This document shows, piece after piece, positions 1 to 7,452 of a stretch of 42,262 nucleotides of DNA. This stretch comes from an uncultured Lachnospiraceae bacterium (lineage in GTDB: Bacteria; Bacillota; Clostridia; Lachnospirales; Lachnospiraceae). Each line of letters opens with the position of its first letter. Position 1 is the stretch's first letter. The stretch lies in contig CACYMQ010000015.1 in assembly GCA_902775555.1 (NCBI GenBank), forward strand, positions 1 to 42,262, in the 5' to 3' direction. Made by a program: the position numbers and the translations under genes. The notes beneath the pieces are model-generated. The model had not been told where the DNA came from, ran no database searches, and worked only from the letters and a program-made list of their open reading frames with translations.

Positions 1-36
1 TTAGATCAGGTAGAGGCATTAGGCTAGTGCCATTAA

Positions 37-246
37 AGGACCGGGGCAGAAAAGCTTCGGGAATTTACAAATATCAACCACGAGTTGGTAAATAGCCATT
101 TCTTTTCACCCCTGGACAGACCTGCAAAGGGAATGCCAGGAGTGATCGGGAAAACGGAAACCGTATTCTTTCGTGCTGCCAGATACTGCGAAGCAAAGGG
201 AGTCGATTTCCTGGTCCAGATCCCACGGACCTCGATCCACATCTGA
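37..246 (+). pseudogene. Possible 3' gene fragment, unknown
   Basis: An open plus-strand frame of 69 codons runs from just after an in-frame TAA (34-36) to a TGA at 244-246. Its predicted residues look protein-like (for example KTETVFFRAARYCEAKGVDF) but it has no convincing start codon or ribosome binding site, and the left part is interrupted by stops. I do not recognise a family. It may be the tail of a decayed gene, or chance. Nothing else is visible in bases 1-259. Confidence 0.2.
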
Positions 247-259
247 TCCCGACACGACA

Positions 260-293
260 AAAGGGCTGCGATACCGATGTACCGCAGCCCTTT
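260..293 (-). terminator. Intrinsic terminator of the lipoprotein transcript
   Basis: A perfect 11-bp stem (AAAGGGCTGCG / CGCAGCCCTTT) with a 12-nt loop lies 55 bases beyond the stop codon of the lipoprotein gene. On the minus strand it is followed by a short T-containing run. It is a plausible end for the transcript that comes from the ECF-type promoter at 1206-1233. Confidence 0.6.
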
Positions 294-347
294 ACCGGGT
301 TCCTCCGGGTCACGATCCGTATGGTCATTTCACCCTGAATATGGTCT

Positions 348-1124
348 CTACTTCATTTCCGCTATATTGGAAACCTCAGCATTTCCCTTAAGGTCTGCAT
401 ATACCGTAAGGATAGCCCAGCCCGTTCCGGATCCGTTCGTGGAGGATTTCGTCTCACACAGGATCCTGTAATTGGTCCCTGCAACCACCTGTGAACCCAG
501 AAGCATGACTGCTTTGTACTCTGCTCCCGTAAGCGTCTTTGTTGCAAGATCAAATGCCTTTGTTGCCTCTTCGGTCATAGCCGGATTCGCAGCCTGATCA
601 TAAGCTCCTACCAGCATTTCATCCTGTGCGGGAACCTCTACCTCCGAAGCATAACTCTCGGTGATACTTGCATTTCCCTGAAGGTCCTTATAGATCACTA
701 CCACTGCATATACCGGCTTTGAATTCAGCTCCTGCACGGATGCTTCCATCTTGCAGAGGAACCGATAATTGGTTCCTGCTACTACCTGGCTGCCGAGAAA
801 TGCAAGCGGTGTATAGGTTGCTCCCGCAAGGGTTTCCTGAGCCTTTTTAAAGAGCTCCTTATGCTCATCGGTAACCTTCATGGACGAAGCCTGCTCCCAT
901 CCTCCGGAAATCATCTCACCATCACCTCCTGTTTCCTTTGCCTCCGTAGTCACCGGAACCACTTCCGGTTTCGTTGACGGAGCCACATCCTCACTCTTCT
1001 TTTCGATCAGGTCCGGCTGTGCTGCGGCCTTCTCTGCCGTAGTCCCCGATGTGGAGCTTCCGCATCCCATAAATGCCGCTGCCATAACGCCTGCAAGTGC
1101 CAATACACATAATCTCTTTTTCAT
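348..1124 (-). CDS. Lipoprotein with two cystatin-like repeats
   Basis: This 258-aa protein begins with a lipoprotein signal peptide (MKKRLCVLALAG, lipobox AFMGC) and a low-complexity linker to about residue 70. Two homologous repeats of about 85 residues follow. Each carries an identical GSQVVAGTNYR(F/I)LC segment, and the first starts with GGW. QxVxG is the protease-binding loop signature of cystatins/stefins, and a preceding Gly is also typical, so a cystatin-like fold on the outer face of the membrane is likely. Whether it inhibits papain-type proteases is inference; the second hairpin (PW) of true cystatins is not obvious. The start at 1124 is preferred over the upstream ATG at 1136 because that ATG overlaps the AAAGGA ribosome binding site. 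The gene has its own ECF-like promoter and sits behind the sigma/anti-sigma pair. Confidence 0.85.
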   Translation of the reverse strand: MKKRLCVLALAGVMAAAFMGCGSSTSGTTAEKAAAQPDLIEKKSEDVAPSTKPEVVPVTTEAKETGGDGEMISGGWEQASSMKVTDEHKELFKKAQETLAGATYTPLAFLGSQVVAGTNYRFLCKMEASVQELNSKPVYAVVVIYKDLQGNASITESYASEVEVPAQDEMLVGAYDQAANPAMTEEATKAFDLATKTLTGAEYKAVMLLGSQVVAGTNYRILCETKSSTNGSGTGWAILTVYADLKGNAEVSNIAEMK

Positions 1125-1205
1125 AATTCTTACCATCCTTTCTTTTTCAGTCCTTTTATTCTGTCATCCTCCGGATCGGTCCGGATTCAGGTTCTTATAT
1201 CTTAT

Positions 1206-1233
1206 ATACAACCGGTGTGGAAATATTGTTGCA
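1206..1233 (-). promoter_or_regulatory. ECF sigma-type promoter of the lipoprotein gene
   Basis: On the minus strand TGCAAC (1228-1233) is followed after exactly 16 bases by TTGTAT (1206-1211), with an internal TTTCCA. The same two hexamers at the same spacing, also with TTTCC, lie before the ECF sigma gene at 2593-2620. A TGCAAC-like -35 box is typical of promoters read by ECF sigma factors of Firmicutes. The element sits between the anti-sigma stop and the lipoprotein start. Confidence 0.65.
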
Positions 1234-1246
1234 GAATATATTTTTT

Positions 1247-1942
1247 TTATTCAATGATCTCTTCCGCCAGGGTACGTACATCCTTCTCCGTGATTCCCTG
1301 TTCCGAATAAAGGGAATATGCATACTTCCCATCTGTCCAGCGGACCAGAGAGATCAGGCTTCCGTCTCCGGACAGGTTCAGCCGGGTTCCCCGGACATCC
1401 AGCGGCTTATTTACCTTGTATTCCGTATAAACGCCGGATCGGTCCTCTGTCCCTTTCGCCTTCCGGTAGGTCAGCTCCTCCTTCGTTCCCCGGTATTCCT
1501 CTTCGGCAATGGATCCCGAGATCAGCCGGTAGGACCGGTCCGTCACGGTAAATGGAACCGCTTTCAGCTCCTTTACCGAAAACCCGGCAGCCTTCTCCAG
1601 CTCCTCTGCAGAGGGATACTCCGTCATATGATAGATCCCGGGTGCCATATCCTCCGTACCGGGTTCAGCGCCCCCGGTAGAGACTCCGCCGGTCACGTTC
1701 GGTGTCCCGGTCACCGTCGCAGTCTCCGTACTCTGCACCGTATTTCTTCCACTCCACGGTTTTGCCACCAGGAGGATAACAGCTGCCGCTGCCGCCATGC
1801 CGATCACCGGAAGAACGATACGGATCGTCTTTCGTCGTCTCCTTTTCGCGAAATGATGATCTGCATGGGAAAGGATACGGTTCTTCATTTCCTCCGTCAT
1901 TTCCACATGATCCATGATCTCATTATATTTAGCCAAAGTCAA
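1247..1942 (-). CDS. Probable membrane-anchored anti-sigma factor
   Basis: This 231-aa protein has a short cytoplasmic N-terminus with MTEEMKNRIL, a basic stretch (KRRRRK), one membrane segment at about residues 41-59 (IRIVLPVIGMAAAAAVILLV) and a roughly 170-residue extracytoplasmic part. It shows no zinc-binding anti-sigma motif. The start overlaps the 3' end of the ECF sigma gene by 14 bases, which implies translational coupling and is the usual arrangement of sigma/anti-sigma pairs. The topology fits a sensor that holds the sigma factor and releases it on an envelope signal. The anti-sigma role is inferred from position and topology, not from a recognised domain. Confidence 0.75.
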   Translation of the reverse strand: MTLAKYNEIMDHVEMTEEMKNRILSHADHHFAKRRRRKTIRIVLPVIGMAAAAAVILLVAKPWSGRNTVQSTETATVTGTPNVTGGVSTGGAEPGTEDMAPGIYHMTEYPSAEELEKAAGFSVKELKAVPFTVTDRSYRLISGSIAEEEYRGTKEELTYRKAKGTEDRSGVYTEYKVNKPLDVRGTRLNLSGDGSLISLVRWTDGKYAYSLYSEQGITEKDVRTLAEEIIE

Positions 1943-2573
1943 ACTCCTCCTTCAGGATTTCTTTCAGGCGTTCCCTGGCCCGCTTCAGATCCGAGCGGAT
2001 CGTCGCTTCCTTTCTTCCCAGGATCTCAGCGATCTCCGCTGTCTTATACCCTTCCTGATAAAAGAGGTGGATCACCTCGCGTTGTGTATCCGGAAGGCCC
2101 TTTACCGCCTCCCAGACAAACCTGAGGTCCTCCCTTTCTTCCGCCACCAGCTCCTCATTCAGCTCGTCCGTGGTTCTGCGGGTGTTATACAGGATCCGGT
2201 TCTTCGCCACATTTGAAGCCGCCGTCATAAGGTACGCCTTCTCATGCGCTGCATTCTCAAAAACGGGTTCCGCCTCCAGGACGCGGATCAGTGTGTCCTG
2301 CAGGACCTCCTCCGCATCCGCCATATTATGTACATAGGAATAGGCAAGCCGCAGGATGGCATTTCCATAATCCTTCAGGAGATGTTCTGCATATAGCTCC
2401 TTCGATCCCGCTGCATTTCCACTCCTTCGGGCGCTGTCCGTCTCCTCTGCCCTCCGTATCGGCTCTGTCCTTACGATCTGCCGTGTTGTCAGTTTGGACA
2501 GGATCTGCCGGAGGAGCCCGAAGAGATCCGTTCTTCTTATCCCTATCCTCTTTTCGCCGAAAGCGAGCTGCAT
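1929..2573 (-). CDS. ECF RNA polymerase sigma factor
   Basis: This 214-aa protein has sigma-70 region 2 at about residues 65-125 (YGNAILRLAYSYVHNMADAE, EEVLQDTLIRVLE) and region 4 at about 145-205 (LPDTQREVIHLFYQEGYKTA, EIAEILGRKEATIRSDLKRA). The roughly 60 residues before region 2 are longer than usual for an ECF sigma factor. I chose the start at 2573 because AGGAGGGG sits 5 bases upstream; the longer frame to 2633 has no such site. The same TGCAAC-N16-TTGTAT element precedes this gene and the lipoprotein gene, so autoregulation is likely. It overlaps the anti-sigma gene and lies 94 bases behind the protease fusion gene. Confidence 0.93.
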   Translation of the reverse strand: MQLAFGEKRIGIRRTDLFGLLRQILSKLTTRQIVRTEPIRRAEETDSARRSGNAAGSKELYAEHLLKDYGNAILRLAYSYVHNMADAEEVLQDTLIRVLEAEPVFENAAHEKAYLMTAASNVAKNRILYNTRRTTDELNEELVAEEREDLRFVWEAVKGLPDTQREVIHLFYQEGYKTAEIAEILGRKEATIRSDLKRARERLKEILKEEFDFG

Positions 2574-2592
2574 TTTGCCCCTCCTGTTATAG

Positions 2593-2620
2593 ATACAAGT
2601 CTTCTTTGGAAAATGTTGCA
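2593..2620 (-). promoter_or_regulatory. ECF sigma-type promoter of the sigma operon
   Basis: TGCAAC (2615-2620, minus strand) and TTGTAT (2593-2598) are separated by 16 bases and followed by the AGGAGGGG ribosome binding site and the sigma start at 2573. It matches the element before the lipoprotein gene in both hexamers, spacing and an internal TTTCC. It implies a very short leader of roughly 15 bases and positive autoregulation. Confidence 0.65.
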
Positions 2621-2667
2621 GGTACCGATCCATATTTTACCGCATTATGTAAAAAACGTCATAGGTT

Positions 2668-5600
2668 TTATTCTTTCAGGAGTTCCTCCATCTCTTCTGC
2701 CGTCAGTTTGTTCTTCTTCAGCAGTTCCGTCACCATCCGGTCCAGCCGGCTCTTATTCTTCTGAATGATCTCAACAGTTGCCCGCATCTCCCGTCCCAGG
2801 AATTCATTTACCTTCCTGCGGAATTCCGGATCCCGCATCGCTTCTCCCGGATCCATATACGCAAGTCCGAACTCTTCATCCATTCCGTAGGCACTGATCA
2901 TGGCCGCTGCCAGCTTCGTAGCCTGCTCCAGATCACCCGAAGCACCGGTTGAAACACCGTCCTCTTCGCCATAGTACGCGATCTCGGCCGCGCGTCCTCC
3001 GAGGCTTGTCCGGATACGGGCGATCAGTTCCTTCTTCGTGGACAGAGGCCCCATCTCCCTTGCGGAATGCTCCATATATCCGCCATGGCCGCCACGCGCC
3101 ACAATGGTAAGATAGGACGGCGTATTGCCTCCCAGATAGCAGAGGAACGCATGTCCGCTCTCATGTCTGGCAACCCGCTCCAGATATTCGTAGCCCCAAT
3201 CCTTCTTCTCGCCGTGCTTCGTCAGCTCAAAGGCTTCATCCAGTATCGCATCGTCCACTGCCTTACCGGCCTTTACCGCCATGCGGTTTGCCAGCTCCAC
3301 CACGCTCGTCAGGTTCGCGGGACTCATCCCGACGGCCCGTTCGGCGGTGCGCCGGATCATTTCCTCCGTCACTTCGCAGGTGATGCTCTTATAGAGAAGC
3401 AGGCGCAGCAGCTTCTCCCTGTCCTCCGCATTCGGGAGATCCACCAGGATCTTCCGGTCAAATCTCCGTGCCAGCGCGGGATCGATCACTCCCATCCCGC
3501 CCCGGCCTTCTTCCACGTCAAAATTTGTGGCAGCCAGTACAAATACCGGGCGTCGGGGATCCACGGAGAATCCGTCCATTTCCGTAAGAAGGGCATTCAG
3601 TGCCATCTCCTCCCCATGGGCGTTATGGGATGCGTCTCTTTTTCTCCCTATCGCATCGATCTCATCTATGAAAATGACCGAAGGCGCATAGCGGCGTGCC
3701 TTCTTAAACAGTGCCCGGACGGATTCCGGCCCGCTGCCCTGATATTTCGTGACAAATGAACTGGCGACCGCCGGAATGAACGCTACATCTGATTCTCCTG
3801 CCATAGCCTTCGCCAGCATGGTTTTCCCGGTTCCCGGAGGGCCATAGAGGAGTACGCCCTTCGGAGGCGTGAGTCCCTGAGCTGTAAATTTCCTGGGATT
3901 CTTCAGATAACGGATGAAGAATTTCAGCTCGTCCTTAGCATCCCTGGCACCTATCACATCATCGAAATGAAGATCCGGTTTCTCAACCTCATCCAGCACA
4001 CTTCCCGTATCCTCTGCGGAAGGCGCCCTCCTGAGAGAGAAATCCCGCAGTCGGATGGTCACTTCCTTTTCATCCTCCGATAATTTCGGAGCCGTATCAA
4101 AATTCAGGACCTTTCTCTCTGCCGCAAGCATCGCTGCCGCATTTTGCATATAGAGTTCATGACAGATCTCCTTCAGCATATCCTCGAATATGCCGAAATC
4201 GTCCTCGGGCTCCGTGATCTTTCCTCTTGCTCCTGCCCGGACGAAGCTCATAAGGAGTTCCTCATCTATCTGAAACTCCCCGGACTCAAGAAGATAGACC
4301 GGAAGCTCCGGAAGTCTCTCCCGAAGTGTCCGGAACAGATCTCTTCCATCCTGGAACAGGCTTGCAGCCATAGGGATATAATCAAATGCTCCTGCGGAGA
4401 GCATCATCTTCTCTTCCGGCACTTCCTCCAGGATCGTTGCCATCGGATCAGCCGGCATCTCATTTTTCCCGGATGCATCAAGCAGGATCAGTCTGATATC
4501 CTTTTCTCCTGCCTTTTCCAGGGCTTCATTCACATTACAGGTATCGTAAAAGACATAATCCGGCAGCTTCTCCCTGCAGCTTCGGGCGAATTCAGGATCT
4601 CCGTAGATCAGTATCTCCGGCTTTTCATCGCTGAAGAAGAGAGGTTCCGTCTCCGGAGTCAGGGAATCCGTCTCGACCGTAAATCTGACGGTATCCAGCT
4701 TCCCCAGCGCCTCTTCAAAGCTTTCCTCGCTCCAGAGCCTGCACAGCTTGAATATCTCATTTTTAAAGAATAATTCCGTCTGGGCACGCAGGGTTCTGGC
4801 GTCAGCCTCTCCTCCTTCACGGAACAGAAGCGCCGTTGCGGTAAGGTCATCAAACTCCGTCTTAAAATCGTACTGTTCTTCAAAGAGCTTTCCGAACCGC
4901 TTTATCTCCCTTGCGCTGATCCGTTCAAGATCATACGGATCCAGGTGGTTGAACAGCAGCGGCCATCCGGTGGCAAGACGGCTTGTGATAGCCGCCGGGA
5001 AGAAGGGCTCACCTGTCCTGGGATCCTTCTCGGTTTCCAGAGCTCCAAGCAGGGTCTTCCTCGCAACGCCGGCAGCGTTCTGCCGGTTCTCTCCTTCGTA
5101 AAGGGATTTCCCCGCATTGCTTGTAAATATGATCATCGTATCCCGGAAGCTCACGGTCTTTCCGGTATACCTGTCATTTAAACGTCCCGCATCCAGGATC
5201 TGGAGGAATAGCTGGATCGTATTAAGATGCGCCTTCTCGATCTCGTCAAAAAGCAGGATGGACTTCGGATTCTCTTCCACAAACTCCGTAAGCTGTCCTT
5301 TGGCAGCGCCGGAATAACTCTTCTCAAAGCCTACCAGGCCCATATAGGACTGATGGTCCGCATAGGAAGACATATCGAACCGCTTGAAGGGAAGTCCGAG
5401 GGATTCCGCGGCCTGTTCCGCAAGAAATGTCTTACCGACTCCCGGAGGTCCTACAAAAGCAAAGATCGCACCCGGTCGCTTCCTCGATTCATCGCTTTTT
5501 GCCAGGACCTCGGCGGCAAATACGCCTTCCGTAAAGGCATGAACCACGTGATCCTGACCCTGAACGGTACTGAGAAGCCTGGCCCTCAGCTTTCTGATCT

Positions 5601-6207
5601 TTGATGTCAGCTCTGCCAGGAAGGCTGCACTCTGCCCTTCACCGGACGGAATCTCATCATCGTTACCGTCAGCATCCGCCGGGTTATCCGGATTCTGCTT
5701 TTCACCGGCACCGGCCGATCCGTCCTTCCGACCGGATTTCTTCTCTGCTTCCTCCTCATCATCCGTATTCAGGATCCAGCCGACGCTTCCGCAGACCTGC
5801 TTCAGGACCATGGTGGGCTTTTCCAGGATCGCATTCAGAAGATCTGTCGGGAAAATTTCATCTGATTTCCGCGCTTTTGCGATCTCATCCGCCCTGCTCA
5901 GGTATTCATCAACATGTACCGTTTCCGCCATTCCCCCGATCGCCAGTTGAACTCTGAGAAGGCTCCGCAGCTGCCCGGTATCCACTTTATAAATATCCTT
6001 AAAAAGGATATTTAATGCCTTGATCTCGGTATTTGTCACCCGCAGAATGATCGCCGGCGCCTTGAGAAAATCCTCGGCCTTCAGCTCACAGAGCTTCAGT
6101 ATCCCCAGAAAATAATCCTCTACTCCCGCTTTGCTCTGTTTCCTGAACTTTGCCTCGGCATTTGCCCTCTGCATTACCACGGCCCTCATCGTTGTTGAAT
6201 ATTGCAT
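2668..6207 (-). CDS. ClpB-type AAA+ / pseudo-receiver / FtsH-M41 protease fusion
   Basis: This 1179-aa soluble protein contains, in order: a Clp-N-like helical domain (1-140) matching that of the kinase at 7438-11154; an acidic linker (to about 200); a ClpA/B-D2-type AAA+ module (Walker A GPPGVGKT near 255, Walker B ILLFDEIEKAH, sensor TSNAG); a receiver-like domain (about 530-690) that keeps LILLDAS but has Glu where the receiver Lys should be (GKITEPEDD); an FtsH-type AAA+ (GPPGTGKT near 790, VIFIDEIDAIGRKRD, ARRFDRKI); and an M41 zinc peptidase with HESGH near 1017 and the third ligand in GASGDLEQATK. FtsH's membrane segments are absent. Presumed role: ATP-driven unfolding and degradation of cytoplasmic substrates. 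The start at 6207 is set by AGGGGGG 6 bases upstream. It follows the 93-aa gene in the kinase/phosphatase operon. Confidence 0.93.
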   Translation of the reverse strand: MQYSTTMRAVVMQRANAEAKFRKQSKAGVEDYFLGILKLCELKAEDFLKAPAIILRVTNTEIKALNILFKDIYKVDTGQLRSLLRVQLAIGGMAETVHVDEYLSRADEIAKARKSDEIFPTDLLNAILEKPTMVLKQVCGSVGWILNTDDEEEAEKKSGRKDGSAGAGEKQNPDNPADADGNDDEIPSGEGQSAAFLAELTSKIRKLRARLLSTVQGQDHVVHAFTEGVFAAEVLAKSDESRKRPGAIFAFVGPPGVGKTFLAEQAAESLGLPFKRFDMSSYADHQSYMGLVGFEKSYSGAAKGQLTEFVEENPKSILLFDEIEKAHLNTIQLFLQILDAGRLNDRYTGKTVSFRDTMIIFTSNAGKSLYEGENRQNAAGVARKTLLGALETEKDPRTGEPFFPAAITSRLATGWPLLFNHLDPYDLERISAREIKRFGKLFEEQYDFKTEFDDLTATALLFREGGEADARTLRAQTELFFKNEIFKLCRLWSEESFEEALGKLDTVRFTVETDSLTPETEPLFFSDEKPEILIYGDPEFARSCREKLPDYVFYDTCNVNEALEKAGEKDIRLILLDASGKNEMPADPMATILEEVPEEKMMLSAGAFDYIPMAASLFQDGRDLFRTLRERLPELPVYLLESGEFQIDEELLMSFVRAGARGKITEPEDDFGIFEDMLKEICHELYMQNAAAMLAAERKVLNFDTAPKLSEDEKEVTIRLRDFSLRRAPSAEDTGSVLDEVEKPDLHFDDVIGARDAKDELKFFIRYLKNPRKFTAQGLTPPKGVLLYGPPGTGKTMLAKAMAGESDVAFIPAVASSFVTKYQGSGPESVRALFKKARRYAPSVIFIDEIDAIGRKRDASHNAHGEEMALNALLTEMDGFSVDPRRPVFVLAATNFDVEEGRGGMGVIDPALARRFDRKILVDLPNAEDREKLLRLLLYKSITCEVTEEMIRRTAERAVGMSPANLTSVVELANRMAVKAGKAVDDAILDEAFELTKHGEKKDWGYEYLERVARHESGHAFLCYLGGNTPSYLTIVARGGHGGYMEHSAREMGPLSTKKELIARIRTSLGGRAAEIAYYGEEDGVSTGASGDLEQATKLAAAMISAYGMDEEFGLAYMDPGEAMRDPEFRRKVNEFLGREMRATVEIIQKNKSRLDRMVTELLKKNKLTAEEMEELLKE

Positions 6208-6259
6208 ACGCTTCCCCCCTGTTCTTTCCCGGTTATACACTCATGACCACCGGCTTTTC

Positions 6260-6541
6260 CTATTCCCTCTCATCCTCAGACAGAAGATCATTTGCCTTCA
6301 GATATTCTTCAAATGCAGCGATCATCTCTTCGCCGGCTTTCTCCCTTTCTGTTTCCGCAAGGATGGAGATCCTTCCTCCGATCCCTTTTTGCTTTACGAC
6401 AAATCTTCCTTCTTCTCCAAGCTCCGTACCCAGTTTTGATATATATTCACCTATCGCCGGATCCGTGTTAAGATCCATTGCTTTACGAAGGCGGTATTCC
6501 CGGATGATAACATGTTTATCCGAACCGTAACTCTTCTCCAT
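6260..6541 (-). CDS. Small protein, unknown function (93 aa)
   Basis: A 93-aa charged cytoplasmic protein starts at 6541 behind GGAGA at a 6-base spacing. A longer upstream frame would overlap the phosphatase gene and lacks a ribosome binding site. The sequence ends in a strand-helix pattern (GGRISILAETEREKAGEEMI, then AAFEEYLKAN) and an acidic tail. I do not recognise a family. It lies between the PP2C gene (64 bases upstream) and the protease fusion (52 bases downstream) in the same orientation, so it is probably co-transcribed and may be an adaptor, inhibitor or substrate of this system. Confidence 0.8.
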   Translation of the reverse strand: MEKSYGSDKHVIIREYRLRKAMDLNTDPAIGEYISKLGTELGEEGRFVVKQKGIGGRISILAETEREKAGEEMIAAFEEYLKANDLLSEDERE

Positions 6542-6605
6542 ATCATTTCTCCGCTTATTATGCACTCCTGTTTCCGCCTTGCAACCCCGGCACTCCTGCG
6601 CCGTT

Positions 6606-7364
6606 TTACCCGATCCTGATATATGCGGCGGATATATTGTCTCTTCCTCCGTTGGCATTTGCTTCCAGGATCAGCCTTTTACATACCACCTCGGGATTCT
6701 CGGAGGAACGCATGATCCTTGCGATGACACTTTCTTCCGCCATTCCGTATAACCCATCAGAGCAAAGCAGTATCCTGTCTCCGGGCTTAACATCCACAAT
6801 AAAGGTCTCCGGTGTCGCAGGCTTCGGCATACCGACAAATGCGGTCAGCTGGGAGCTTCGGTAATCATTCTTTGCCTGCTCCTTCGTCATCTCACCGTTC
6901 CGCACCAGGTATCCCGCAACATTCATATCATTTGTGATCTGCCGAAGCTGCTTTTTATACTTCGGAAGAAGATATCCCCTGCTGTCTCCCAGGCATACGA
7001 AGATTGCCTTATCCCTGTGCAGCAGAACGCCTGCCAGTGTTGCTCCATAGCGGATGGACCATCCCGTATTTCCCTGATCATAGAGCCTGTCACTCACCAG
7101 CCGGACAACATCCGTAAGATAGTCTGCCATTTCCTCCGCTCGGAGCGAAGACCGGTCATGATCACCCGCTTCTATGGTAATGGGCATCGCTTTTCTCACA
7201 TATTCCGAAGCCTTCCCGCCCTGTTCCAGTCCTCCCATTCCATCGGAGACCGCAAAAAAACCGGTTTCCGGGGAAAGGATCACCTCATCCTGATTGCTCT
7301 CCCTGCATTTTCCGATATCTACCAGCCCTGCATATCGGTATGTGAAATTAAAATGTCTGTTCAT
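6606..7364 (-). CDS. PP2C-type Ser/Thr protein phosphatase
   Basis: This 252-aa single-domain phosphatase has all PPM metal-site motifs: SNQDEV near residue 23, FFAVSDGMGG near 36, GATLAGVLL, VCLGDSRGYL, ILLCSDGLYGM and the C-terminal GGRDNIS. It should remove phosphate from Ser/Thr residues using two Mn/Mg ions, and so oppose the two kinases encoded just upstream. No membrane segment or extra domain is present, so it acts in the cytoplasm. The start at 7364 has GAGGA about 10 bases upstream. The layout kinase, kinase, phosphatase resembles the Fha/PpkA/PppA phosphoswitch of some type VI secretion systems, but no secretion genes are present here. Confidence 0.95.
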   Translation of the reverse strand: MNRHFNFTYRYAGLVDIGKCRESNQDEVILSPETGFFAVSDGMGGLEQGGKASEYVRKAMPITIEAGDHDRSSLRAEEMADYLTDVVRLVSDRLYDQGNTGWSIRYGATLAGVLLHRDKAIFVCLGDSRGYLLPKYKKQLRQITNDMNVAGYLVRNGEMTKEQAKNDYRSSQLTAFVGMPKPATPETFIVDVKPGDRILLCSDGLYGMAEESVIARIMRSSENPEVVCKRLILEANANGGRDNISAAYIRIG

Positions 7365-7422
7365 CCTGTATCATCCTCATTTCTGTACCTTCATTCGTCC
7401 GCAAACACCCATGGTGCCTGTC

Positions 7423-7452
7423 CTATTCGGTGTACTCCTATTCGATGTACTC
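7423..7452 (-). repeat. 15-bp tandem duplication spanning the kinase stop codon
   Basis: CTATTCGGTGTACTC (7423-7437) is followed directly by CTATTCGATGTACTC (7438-7452). On the minus strand this reads EYIE-stop-EYTE-stop. The last four codons and the stop have been duplicated with one substitution. Confidence 0.85.

Noticed and set aside
1217-2125. Long plus-strand open frame (302 codons) opposite the anti-sigma and sigma genes
   Set aside because: It is antisense to two well-supported genes, has no ribosome binding site and reads as low-complexity Pro/Arg/Ser-rich residues typical of antisense frames.
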